Shown here piece by piece: positions 32,120 through 42,920 of a stretch of DNA of 64,000 nt. The stretch lies in the NCBI GenBank assembly GCA_902729315.2, contig LR746277.1:315001-379000 (forward strand), read 5' to 3'. A model generated the notes under the pieces. It made no database searches, was not told the origin of the DNA, and worked only from the letters and a program-made list of their open reading frames with translations. Made by a program: the position numbers and the translations under genes. Positions within the stretch are counted from its first letter, which is position 1, and the number at the start of each line of letters is the position of its first letter. The stretch is from Spirodela intermedia. Taxonomy: Eukaryota > Streptophyta > Magnoliopsida > Alismatales > Araceae.

Positions 32120-33107
32120 CGTCCGGCTGCTTCCTTCCCTCGGCATCAATGCGGAAGTAGGTGACGAACGGGGGCACGGGGCTGTACCGGAAAGCAGAAA
32201 CCTCGCCGGTGATGGGGTCCTTCTTGGGATGGGCCGTCGTGCCCATGGAGAGTTTACCCCCGAAGTCCCACCGGCCCATGGTGGTTATATCGCCGGATGG
32301 GGAGAGGTGAACGGCGTAGGGGAGATCCGGCTCTCCGAGGGCGAAGAGACGACCACCAAAGTAGGCAAGGCCGGTGTTGGCGAGGCCGAAGGCTGCCGAG
32401 GGATCCATCCGTCCTGTGAGTATTCGGGAGATGACAGCAGCGCAACGAACGAAGCCAACGACGCCGTGGATCCCCGAGAAGATGTTAGGGAAGACGTTCC
32501 TACCGGCCTTCCGCTCCACCAGGTACCTGCAGGTTTGTACGTAACGGCTACACAAGGTAGGAGGGGCGGTTTCCTCGCCACTTGCGGGGAGGTGGGGGCA
32601 GTGAAGTATCCCCTCGCCGTCGAAGATGTAGCGCGTCCCGCTAGGGAGGTGCTGGGGGTTAGGCCCATTGCGGACGTAGGCGCCGCCATGGAGGGCGAAG
32701 GGGATTCTTCCCCTGACGACGGGACAAGGTGTCGGGGTAGCTCGCCGACTGGGGCCCAGTTGTCGGCGAGGACGTAGGGGGGGTCAGCGGAGGGGCTGCG
32801 GGCGGCGGAGTCGATGGACTTGTTGACTATATGGCGTCCAAGGAGTTGCTGAGGGAGTTGGCCAGGGAAGCCCTGGGCGTCTCCTTGGTCGGCCTCCTGA
32901 CCACGACGGCGGGGAGGGTCTCCTTGCCCTGGGTTGTGGTTGTGCTACTCTCAGATGGAGGCGCTCCTCGTTGAGAACTGCGGAGGTGCGGTGCAGGTGA
33001 TGGCTCAAAGGGAGGACCTTGGCGGTTGAGTAGAGGCTGTGGGAAGAGGTCATGGCGACGGTGGAGAGGGAGGAGGAGAAGGCATCCATCGCGGAGGGCA
33101 CTGTCAC
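32120..33107 (-). pseudogene. CCD4: CCD4 5' segment with frameshifts
   Basis: The start is ATG at 33,107, or more likely the in-frame ATG at 33,089 (MDAFSSSLSTVAMTSS). The frame to about 32,950 is transit-like. A different frame then carries LANSLSNSLDAI and stops near 32,832. A third carries VNKSID...VLADNWAPVGELP to about 32,745. A fourth frame, starting near 32,742, runs through PCPVVRGRIPFALHGG, AYVRNGPNPQ, CSRYVQTC and TAHPK to the insertion. Each switch fits a small indel, and none looks like an intron. Confidence 0.85.
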
Positions 33108-33195
33108 TTATTCCTTGCCCACAGGACGTTGCCCGCTTCCACAGCGTTGCCCACAGGAGTAAATTATTCCGATTGAGAGCCGTAGGTGGGCTGGG

Positions 33196-33206
33196 CTATA
33201 TATAAA
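33196..33206 (-). promoter_or_regulatory. TATA box of the CCD4 locus
   Basis: TTTATATATAG on the minus strand, 90-110 bp upstream of the two candidate start codons. This gives a predicted 5' leader of about 50-75 nt. Confidence 0.65.
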
Positions 33207-33526
33207 CTCGCCAGCCCACTGGAACAATAGAGGCATTCTGTGACGACGACTACGACTACATGTGCATCGAGTGCAGTGGTTTGAAACCAAGCTACCTTGA
33301 CCATCTTCCGAAGTTATAAATAATTTACTGATCAAAGGCTTCCGTCGCGGACTGCTCTACATTCAGCCACATCACATCAAAGTGACCTCCGACGCGGTAC
33401 TGACGAGTCGACATGCTGACGTCCCCTCACAAGCGAAGAGTTTAAACTCATCTAGAACCGACGCACTGTCAGATTTGCTAATCATATCAATTTTCTCCAT
33501 CATCGTCGTAAGAATGCTGAATTTAG

Positions 33527-33628
33527 GTGAAGAGGTGGTGTCAGATGAGTTGACGTCTCCATCTGACAAATAACTTGGGGAAAATATGAGTTCTGAAAAA
33601 AACCTAAGTGAGTGGAGAGGACCGACCT
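33527..33628 (+). repeat. Repeat shared across the CCD4 locus, copy 2
   Basis: Partner of 25,942-26,036, with GATGAGTTGACGTCTCC, ATCTGACAAATAA and AGTGAGTGGAGAGG. Confidence 0.55.
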
Positions 33629-33930
33629 AACGGCTCCCATCTTGAGCCCTGCACTCGTTTAGAACGGGAAGATCCAGTCCCGCCCTGATGTCGAGGTCTG
33701 GGAGAGACGACAAGGCTTGCGGGTCCTGATAGCTGTCCACCATGATTTCAATCGTGAAAATAAAATTACATCTCTTATACGGATACATGAATATCATATT
33801 AATTTTAAAATTAACAAAATAACACAATAGGCTTACTCAGGGTTATCGACAGTCACAAACTTTGTGGACTATTAATCAAAGGAATAAGGTGATATGGCAG
33901 ATATAATGTTATTGTTCCTCAACATATAAA

Positions 33931-34300
33931 GTAATGTCACTATAACTTTTGAAGAATAAAATGGACCTAGATCTTCAACTTATGTGGCTAATTTGTTTCC
34001 ACCACAAATATTTCTATATTTCTGTACCTTGTACATAACAATATGTGGTTTGTAATGTCACTATAGCTTCAATACATGGTACTAGATCTTCAACTTATGT
34101 GGCTAATTTTTTTCCACCACAAAATATTTCTATTTTTTTGTACCTTGTACAGAACAATATGTGGTTTGTAATGTCACTATAACTTATGTGGTTTGTCATG
34201 TCACTATAGCTTCAATATATGGTACTAGATCTTCAACTTATGTGGTTAATTTGTTTCCATCATATTTTATTTTTTTTATATACCTTGTATATTTTCATAG
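33931..34300 (+). repeat. ~120-bp tandem repeat, three units
   Basis: The units start GTAATGTCACTATA at 33,931, 34,052 and 34,168. Each continues with TAGATCTTCAACTTATGTGG and TACCTTGTA. The third unit contains an internal partial reduplication (GTCATGTCACTATAGC at 34,195). Confidence 0.92.
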
Positions 34301-36699
34301 CTCTTAATACTTTCAACCTGATAATTATAAATTAATAATCACATCTATGAATTAATATTGTATATATAGATGTTAATTAGTAGGTAGAGAATGTAATAAT
34401 ATATGTGTTACCGACTCATTATGATATTCATAATATTTTATTATTTAATTCCTAATATATATTATTTTATTTTATTGATATTATGCGACTAACATCACTT
34501 CACTTTTATAAAGTAAAGTAGTGATTTTCTCACATTTCTAAATAATTATTTGATTGCAAAGACTTAGGTGAACTCTTATTATGAGTTAAAAGTAATAGAA
34601 AAACTCCGAGTTTTCAACCTAAGGAAGTTCAAGTCTTATAGAGAAGGCCGATCTCATATATTTATGGGTCCAAGAAAAAGCATCATCTTAGTTATGCCCA
34701 TTTAGATCTTAAGTGACACATGACCTTAGCCTTAGCTCATTTAAACTTAAAAATGATTATCAAGTGTTGAGATCTAGGTCACTCATCTTAAGGCGTCTTA
34801 AGATAAGATCAAGAGAAGAATTAGAGCACTACCCTCATGGAAGAATCTAGGCCATTCACTAAGAGAGTCAGTTATTAATCATAACCGTCTATTAAAGAGG
34901 CCTAATTTTCTAGAAGTTTAAAGCCTCTCACCTTTCTCTTGAAAGATATTTTTTGGCTCTCTCTCTAATAATGGTTAGCCAAAAGTAAAAAGAGAAAAAT
35001 CAAGACCTAGTCAACGACATTATCATGCTCAAGATCATTGTAGAGAAGAGACTACCTAGAGCATATTAAGATCGTCATGGATCAAACACTACTCAGCCTA
35101 AGACTAGCACACAACGAGGTCTGTGCAACATCTAGATCTAGGGCGTCCTTGTAATCTTCTCCATGTATAGATTAACTCTTAGTTTGAACTAGTTTTATCA
35201 TTTATTCACTAACTAAATGCTTTACTCTTCGAGTATCATGATACTTCACTCACCACAAGATCCACCTTTTTAGGTGTCATGACGTGTTGAGCACTACAAT
35301 ATTTGCTTGTCGCAAATCGGTGCCTTGAAATATAGAAAAAAAATTAGTCTCACATGATATTTCTTAACAAAAATATCTAATGTATATTATAACACTATTT
35401 TTATGCTGACAAGACCCCAAGTCAAGTGCAAGCCACGGGCCACAAGGATGGTTGTCTACAGCTTATTATAAGAAAATAACTATAATTTAATATTTAATAT
35501 TAAAATATTTATTTATATTTATATTTTTTTAAGGAAGAAATGCATTACCTCTTTTAACTTCTAACTTTAAAAATTAACTATATAATTATTTTTCTTCTAA
35601 GAATTAAAATAATAAACTATTGAAATAAAACAAACCAAAAACTAAAAATTAAGTATTAACAAGTGCATTTCAAGGAGCTTCATCCTCAAGTTCACATAGC
35701 AAGAGGAGGCTCTTTGTCCCATTCAATACACTATGAAGGGAATATGAAAAATTTATTGATGAATCATCTTGTTCTCAATAATAATTCATTTGTCAATCAA
35801 GATGATAGAATTTTTTTAAAAGAATTTATGATTTTTGTATCCAAACTCCCTTGTTATTTACTAATGATGATATGTGAATATCATCTATGAAGTTTTCTTG
35901 ATAATTGAGTGATTTTGGTGGCTTGATCATTGATCAGCACTCTATAGAAAAAAATTAAGTTCAAAATATATAAAAGTTAAAAATTCTTGCTTTAGTAAGA
36001 TTTGAACCTTCATTAGTCACTTGGCTTGGTGAGATAAGGTTAATGAAAGACTAGAGTACCCTTAAAATAGCAAACTCATAACCACATTTCTTTCTCACAA
36101 CTTGGGAGTATTTTCGATATTATTTTGTTGATGTGTTCCAACTACGTGTTTTAGTCCCACATTAATTTTTTCAAGAGATTTTGGGTCCATATACCTTTGA
36201 GCTTCATTTTGTTTTCAAGTGTCCTCTCCTAAAAACATAATGGCTAAGACCCCCTAGGGAGAGGGCCTCATGAAATTAAGTGGTTCGCCTCCACAAACAC
36301 AAGTATGTACAAACACTCCTTGCCCCACATCTGGCTAGCCTCTAGTGACATAGAAGGGAAGTGACACATATGTGCTATGTCTAGGTTCTTAGACACTTGA
36401 ACCTCTAGCTTGTGGCTTCCTCAATTGAGCTTCCAACTTGCCTACAACACCCTCTAGGTTAGTTGCTAGGTCTTCGTTGACTAGTGGGTCCCCTATTTTT
36501 TACATTATTATTATTTTTCTTCATTTTATCTCTAAATATGAAAATTTAAAAATTATATAAAGTCACATAAACTCATATAATTAATTAAAATTTTACATTA
36601 GTCACATAAAATTTATTTCCTCAATGTAAATATAAATTTATTTATCTTGAGTTAATACATATATTATTAATTAACTCATAATAATGAAGACTTATTTAT

Positions 36700-37170
36700 C
36701 TATCATCTATCATCAGCCCCATGATTGGTAGAAGGCCACCTAGGGAAGTCACCAGCCATCACCTAGATAGGGTCCTCATGCAAGCTTTTAGGACATATTG
36801 TCAACTCATTCCACAGTAACATCTCCAAGTGACCATGAAAATATCATCGAATGCAATTAAGTTAACCTATGGCACCATGGCAAACTTTTTGAGTGTTGTA
36901 GATGCCTTGGCATTCAACTCACTCCACAAAAAGGACCTTGTGGTTGCTCATGGGGTACTTGATTCTCTACCATCCATTGTCATCCCTAAGATTGGTTGAA
37001 GGTCACCTTAGGACGCCAATGGCTGCTGCTGATATCATCATGCAAGCTTTCCAGGTATGTTGCTGCCTCATAGTGCAGCAGAAACTCTAGGCAGTGGTAG
37101 AAGTGCTATCAAATGGAGTTGAGCTGAACTCCAGCTCCATCAGAAAGCTTTTTGAGTGTCACAGGTACAT
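36700..37170 (+). repeat. ~260-bp diverged tandem duplication
   Basis: Paired landmarks: ATTGGTAGAAGGCCACCTA (36,724) with ATTGGTTGAAGGTCACCTTA (36,985), GCAAGCTTTTAGGACATATTG with GCAAGCTTTCCAGGTATGTTG, and CTTTTTGAGTGTTG with CTTTTTGAGTGTCA. No coding meaning found. Confidence 0.7.
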
Positions 37171-38113
37171 CTTTGTTGTCATAAGCTGTTCTTTTTGACT
37201 TGATTCTGATGCAACTACCATCATATCTTTTAGAACATTGGAAAAGTCAAATGCTTTGGCATAGTTCTCTTATCAATACCACATTGTGCCTAATCTGGTT
37301 TGGATTAATATAGGGTGCATTCATGAATTGCAATAAATCTAAAAAAAAGTTTAGTTCTAAATATTTTTTGAGAAATAATCTTTGGAGATGATATGATGCA
37401 ATCCATAAAGATGACCCAGATTTTATCACACCATCCGGTGCTAGTTTTTAATCCAAATATTTTAATCAAATACTCTAACTACAAAGACACTAACCTTATT
37501 ATGAAAGTTGACCAAAACATTCATCACTTCTTAACCAGAGTTTATTGATGTTATGATAAAACATGCATGTATAATGTATGTACAATGTTTTCTATGTTGA
37601 TGATTAATGTATAATGACATCCTACAGAGGAAGATTAACCTCAGCGCACCAAGGTCAGAGGTAAAGGATCATGCAAGTTGGGAACTGTTCTTTCCTGTGA
37701 TATCCTTTGCCATCAAGAATGTTTCCGGGCTATGTGTTCTGAACGTGTTGACCAGAAATGGTAGGATACCAATTTGATAAATAAAGCCAAAAAAGGCTAA
37801 TATAAATATTTACCAAAAATAAATGTTTTCAGCGTTATTATCCGGTAATATATTCTCGGGATGAAGAAGCCCGTAAAATATCGTTGAGAAGGGAGGGGTA
37901 TATGCGCAAAGACCCACCGTTTGTTCGTCTTATGCGCCACATGCGCCACCGCTAAGTGGGTGTAAAGCTCAAAATAAAAACGTTTAGAGTCAAATAGTTC
38001 ATGTAAACTTTATAAGGTCCTCATTGTCAAGTACTTCCTTCACTTCCCCTGGGACAATCGGTGGCGCCGCCGCATACCAGCGACTCTCTCCTCTGATAGA
38101 GTGAAGAAGGAGA

Positions 38114-38147
38114 GGGGGGGGGGGGGAGAGAGAGAGAGAGAGAGAGA
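38114..38147 (+). promoter_or_regulatory. G13-(GA)10 leader directly before the mL53 start
   Basis: Thirteen G residues (38,114-38,126) and an uninterrupted GA tract reach the ATG at 38,148. If transcribed they form the end of the 5' leader. GAGA-type tracts are frequent in plant core promoters; any effect here is inference. Confidence 0.6.
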
Positions 38148-41100
38148 ATGTTGAAGTTCCTGTCGAGAGTGAGATTCGAGTTCAACGCACTGGATCCGCG
38201 GACGGCGTGCTGCATGGAATTCTTGGCGCAGTGCAACGCCGCCAGGCACAAGGAGCTCAATCCGGGGTGTCAGGTCGTGGTGAAGCGGCGCACCGACGAC
38301 CACCCTCCTCAGATCACCATCACCTACGTCAACGGCACCGAGGAGGTCGTCGACGCGACATCCACCACCGCCCAGGCCCTCCGCGAGCGGGTGATCGAGA
38401 AGGGACAGATGCTCTCCACGGAGCAGATGTTCCGCGAGGCCGGAGAGCGCTGGCCCGTCGTCATCCCCGAAGAAGAGCTCCACATGACCTTCCCCGGCAC
38501 CAAGGTGACCCCCCTAATCGCAGTTGATTCTCCTGCTTCTCCTTCTGGCTGGCCGATCCATCTCTCATTCCGCCCCTTTTTTTGCCTCGTTTCGCCGTCT
38601 TTCTCTTTCTAGGCATTTGATCGAGCAGTTGATGTGGATGTAAGGTGAGATGGGAGACACCTCTTTGGATGCCGTGTTCTTCTTCGCCGAGGATGTTGTT
38701 AACATGGCCGGGGCAACTAGGGTTATTTCGGCCTTCACATGCTTAAAACTTTCTGTTCTTTTACAGCTCTGCCCATCTGTAGAGTAATGGAACCGTGCCT
38801 GGTGACCCTTCTCGTGTTCCTTTTCTTGTTGGTTACATGTTATCCATGACTTGGTCCTTGATCCTGGATTAGTTAGGCAAGAGCGGCGTAGTGAGCTAGA
38901 GAGAGGGAGAGAGAGAGAGAAGCAGACGAAATCCCTATTAAGATTCGGGCACTCATATCTGGATAAGCAAGAAAACTTTCTGATTTATACGATGGTCACC
39001 TGACTGCAACATGAGGGATGGTCTGCTGACGGTTATTGAAGAGGGTCCATTGTGCTACGGTTCCTAGATGATAAACTTGTTCAGCTTTCGGCATCAATTT
39101 TTTTATGAAGATCTAAACTGTTCATCTGCATTAAACACCAATGTTTTTTAGGAGCTCAGATGGTCTGCCGGTTGTGAGTTTCAAGTGAAGGAAAAACTAA
39201 GGCCCTGATGGATGATTTATATGATGCATAGCTGTCTCCCCTTTGAGCAGAATATAATACATTAGGCATCAATTGTGCCTGATAGTGTGCCACTTTTTCG
39301 AATTTGTTTACCACTGTCTCCTCAATAGCAGCCAGCATCTTAGAGGAATAGGATGAGATCATCTGGATCTTGGTAAATTGCATGGGCCGGATTCCTTTCT
39401 CCGCTTTTAAAGATTCTGATACAAGTTTTGGCCCCAGAATTGACTAGTTCTCGCTAAGAACTAGTGAAACATCCTAGTTTAGTTTCCAAAACACCTTCTT
39501 GGGAGAGTATAATCTTAGTTATGAAGAACATGTCTCATCTTTAGCGGTAAACTGATGATTCTATCACACAGACTGGAAAATTCGTCATTTTAATTATACC
39601 TGAAGATCCCATGATGCGTGAGAGACTCTCTGTTGTCTATCTAACTCCGTCATATTTTTCCTCCACAAACAAATGTGTTATCGATACACTGACAATGGTG
39701 CTTAGAAAGCCAGCTGGACTGTTTGATCTTCAATTAATATGTTCAAGTGCAACAACTGTGCTCTGTAATGATTTGAGTGTCAAAGGCAAGTCCTTGGTTA
39801 ATGGATGTGTACCATTGCCGGATGTTTAAGATTGGTTTACACCTTGGAAGAAATGAGATCACATGAAATCAAGATGGAGATTTAGAAGTACATAGTTTAT
39901 CTATTGAAGAATTTAATTTTTTTTCTGCATTGCCTACTATGTGAGAAGTTTATTTACATGCAGCAATCACCCTAAGATTTGTATCATAAATCTTACATCA
40001 TAATGTTTTTTGATGAGAAAAAGAACTTGGTAAATGCATCCTGTAGCGCAAAATTTACCAAAGACCATTGAAAACTTAGGGGACGAGTATCCGTTTCAAG
40101 ACTGTAAAAGGTCATCCAAGTTGTTTGATTACGAAGCACTAATAGTCGTTTCAGGCAAGCCTCGGCTTATGCTTTTTTTTTTTCATTATGAGAGTTCAAC
40201 TTAATAGCTCTCTGCCAGGGATCTAAGCCCACTCTTTTCTTTGACTTTCTCACGATCTATTAGGATTATGCTTGAATATAGCCATGTAGGGGTCTCCAAA
40301 TATGCTCAGACTGAATTGAAACTGTATTGTGGCATAAGTTTTTGATTGCAATATTTGAAATGGGATGTATAGATGCATTGTCAGGTTGGTGGTTCTATGC
40401 ATATGAATCGAGAGGAAATTCTGCTGCAATGAGCAGAAGGAACGCGTGAGACAAATAGAGAGCTCGAGATCCAACATGGAATAAGGGAACCTATCACTCA
40501 TAAGTTAGTTTTAGAATAATGGGTTGTCTCTAGGTCAACGATAAAATGCGGGATCGAATATCTAGGTTTGCAATAATGGGGTGTTTTCAAAGAAGCATGC
40601 AGGCATCCGTCTATGTTATCTGCAGAATTGAACGCGTGATTAAACATGCAGAATCGTCATCGTGGGTAGCTGAGGTGAAACGTGGTTATGGCTCAGGCGA
40701 TGAGTGTGCTCCCTACTACCGTATATTCAAAACCTATTGGGATGGCTAGATGCATTCATTCTGAAAAAAAAATAGAAATGCAGATTCTGTGTTCATCTGG
40801 GATCATGATCGTTCTCTTTGTATAATCAGGCTTCGTCATCATTTTCTGAGCTTTGGAACGTTTCTCACCAGTGCATGATACTGTATCGCATGGAGAATTT
40901 TGGAGTATTTTTTTTACTTCCATGGGCAGAGTTTTTTCTGATGAAATCTGGACTCGTACAAAAATGTTTCCCATGAACGTACAAAAGGTTTGAATTGTTC
41001 ATAATCTGTTGGTAGGAAAATTCCCAGCTCCTTCCTAGGAAAATTTTCTGGATGGAGAATTGCATTACTGAGTATGACAAAACAGCAGATACCATTTAGG

Positions 41101-41712
41101 CCACAACATGGGAAAAATGTGCTATTCTTTTCTCCCTCTCTCATCCTGCATCAGTGAACACTCTGCTTGGAATAGATTGCTTCAGAATAAGAGAATGGGG
41201 GAGCGTGGCAATCCAGAGGCATTGGCCACATATAGACCTCCATGTTTTCTTCTATTCCAGGTGAGAAACAATCTGCCTCTACCCAAACAATAGGCGACGC
41301 TGGCGGGTTGCGGTGGGGAAATTGACTCACTTTCTTTGCATCTGTCTAGCACCATCTGGTGCTCACAGCAGCGGCCCATCTTTTGCTAAACCATGCAATT
41401 ATTAGACTATTGGGGATTATTTTTCTTAAACTATTATAGTTATTTAGTTGCTTTTTTGAATTCCGTTCTGATGATTAAGTCTTGATGTCCTTTCTTTGGG
41501 TGCTTACTTCAGACCCAACTGATTGCTTTTATATCCGAGTTACCTATTGACTGTCGATAATTTCCTCTATTGACTGTTTTTTTTCTATTACAAAAACCAT
41601 ATTTATCAATATTTTTGTTGTTGTTGAGAATACCGATAATTAGGATGATGCCCAACATGTACTGCTGTTTTCCTTCCTCCAGCCAAGAAAAGCTGAAGAA
41701 AAGAGCCAGTGA
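38148..41712 (+). CDS. mL53: Mitochondrial large-subunit ribosomal protein mL53
   Basis: Two exons: 38,148-38,504 and 41,683-41,712 (128 codons). Exon 1 reads MLKFLSRVRFEFNALDPR, then CMEFLAQCNA, VVKRRTDDHPPQITITYVNG and EQMFREAGERWPVVIPEEEL. This matches the plant mitoribosomal mL53/MRP-L53 family, a small thioredoxin-fold protein of the large subunit. The donor is AAG/GTGACC after FPGTK. I place the acceptor at TTCCTCCAG/CCAAGAAAAGC, giving the tail PRKAEEKSQ and a stop, which is the tail expected for the family. If exon 1 were read through it would end at 38,612 with unrelated residues. The intron is 3.18 kb, and its part 38,948-40,335 exists as an inverted copy at 15.4 kb. No cleavable presequence is obvious, which is common in this family. 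The start follows the G/GA tract immediately. Confidence 0.88.
38948..40335 (+). repeat. mL53-intron segment duplicated at 15.4-16.7 kb
   Basis: Inverted partner of 15,420-16,735. No reverse transcriptase or transposase motif and no clean terminal repeats were seen at either end. Confidence 0.8.
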
Positions 41713-42920
41713 GTGCGAAATCAAGATAAAGATGAAGTACTTTGGATGAGCTCCTCGTGGCGGTGCTTGGATTCCTCAGACAAAGCAGCATCTCCTCTGA
41801 CCACCCCCCCCCCCCCTTTTTTCTAATCTAGGCGCGATGATATCCCGGAGTCTGAATGTCCTGATAAAATGGATTCCTTCGGGGGCAAACATGATTCCAG
41901 ATAGAAGATTCTGAGCTTGCTTTTGTCTTATCTTTTTTTTCTACGGATCAGTCAGTGGATTGCTCCATGATTTCCCCTGTGGATGAAATCGATTTCTGTG
42001 ATGGGTTGATGCAGGACTTGCTTTACTTGGATGAATCAATGGGTTCTTTTCTTTTTTTTCATTTTCCCGAATTCTCTTTTTCTCTTCTTTTTTTCTTCCA
42101 AGAGAAGATTTCTTCATGATTATTGAAATGTGGTGTTATTCTGTCTTATTTTTCAGTGTCTTTTCTATTTATTAGATAACATGGGTACTATTTTTGGCAT
42201 AATAGAATTATGCAGTAAATGTTATTTATTCGACCAATGTCTGAGATATGATCATTTCTGGCGGTTCTAGGAGTTCTATTAGCAAATAAAGGTGCTTTCT
42301 TTGGTGATATCGGCCCGGGCCGGGCCTGAGCTCGGTCGAAGTTTCGGCCCAAAGCCCATTTTATGAAACACGCAGAGCAGCACTTTGGAAATTCTTCGTT
42401 ATTTGCAATTTTCGGATGATAGGGACATCTCAGATACGAGTCGGCCAATCTGTCCCCGGGGCTAAGAAATTAAACCCGTGCTAGTCTTAAATTTGTGTTT
42501 ATGTCCTCGTGTGGGCAAATCGGTGAGTCTGCGCGGCGCATTAGGTGGAGGCTCCCGAGGACGGCCACGTCAGATGGGCATATTTAAAATGAAATGTGGA
42601 CTTATTGAATGACTGTTTTTGGGAAAGTCGAACGGTACAATAATAAAGAAGAGGCGTGTGCAGATGAAGTATCTTTAAGGGTTAGAAATAATTATGAATA
42701 ATTCACAGGGATGAAAGTTAAAACTAGAAGAAAATCCTTATAATTCCGTCGCTCAGGTTAGATCCCCTCTTTTCCCCGTACCTTCCTCTTCCTCTTCGTC
42801 CTCCCTGGATCTCCTCTCCGCCCGTCCTGCCGCGGTCGCCACCGTCGTCAGCACCAGCGCCCCCGGCATACGCCGCCGTGGGAGGAACGGGGGGAGGTGA
42901 GTGTGGTCAGAAGAGGTAGA
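41713..42920 (+). other. mL53 3' flank and auxilin upstream region
   Basis: It contains a C run near 41,806-41,816 and T-rich sequence typical of 3' flanks. A GC-rich segment at 42,305-42,350 and a CT-rich leader from about 42,750 precede the auxilin ATG. CATATTTAAAATG near 42,579 is a weak TATA candidate. No other gene is seen. Confidence 0.5.

Larger units (their letters stand above)
26692..33107 (-). pseudogene. CCD4: Carotenoid cleavage dioxygenase 4-type gene, disrupted
   Basis: CCD4 enzymes are plastoglobule-associated non-haem iron dioxygenases that cleave carotenoids and set flower, fruit and seed colour. Here the coding sequence is intronless in two pieces, 33,107-32,120 and 27,511-26,692, separated by a 4.6 kb antisense copia element. 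The insertion falls in the codons between KQPDV and PLFSVSQ. All four family iron-ligand histidine contexts are present: TAHPK, FLHDF, VHTINEW and FHGLF. Total coding length, about 600 codons, is normal for the family. The N-terminal ~45 residues, rich in Ser, His and Leu, look like a plastid transit peptide. The 5' piece also has frame breaks, near 32,832 and 32,745 and probably near 32,950. The gene is therefore non-functional even apart from the insertion. Upstream, a TATA box lies at 33,196-33,206. The assignment to CCD4 rather than another CCD rests on overall sequence, including PYVLADNWAPV and AYVRNGPNPQ. Confidence 0.93.
33207..38113. other. Intergenic, AT-rich, repeats only
   Basis: No ORF here is convincing. 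Besides the repeats listed separately, 34,300-36,700 is AT-rich sequence with no recognisable domains. The stretch 37,780-38,110 is the mL53 upstream region. It holds TTTATAAGG near 38,010 as a candidate TATA box and resembles 10,200-10,375. Confidence 0.55.

Noticed and set aside
38505-38648. Alternative mL53 endings: read-through to 38,612, or acceptor TTTCTAG at 38,613 giving AFDRAVDVDVR
   Set aside because: The tail at 41,683 (PRKAEEK) fits the family; neither alternative does.
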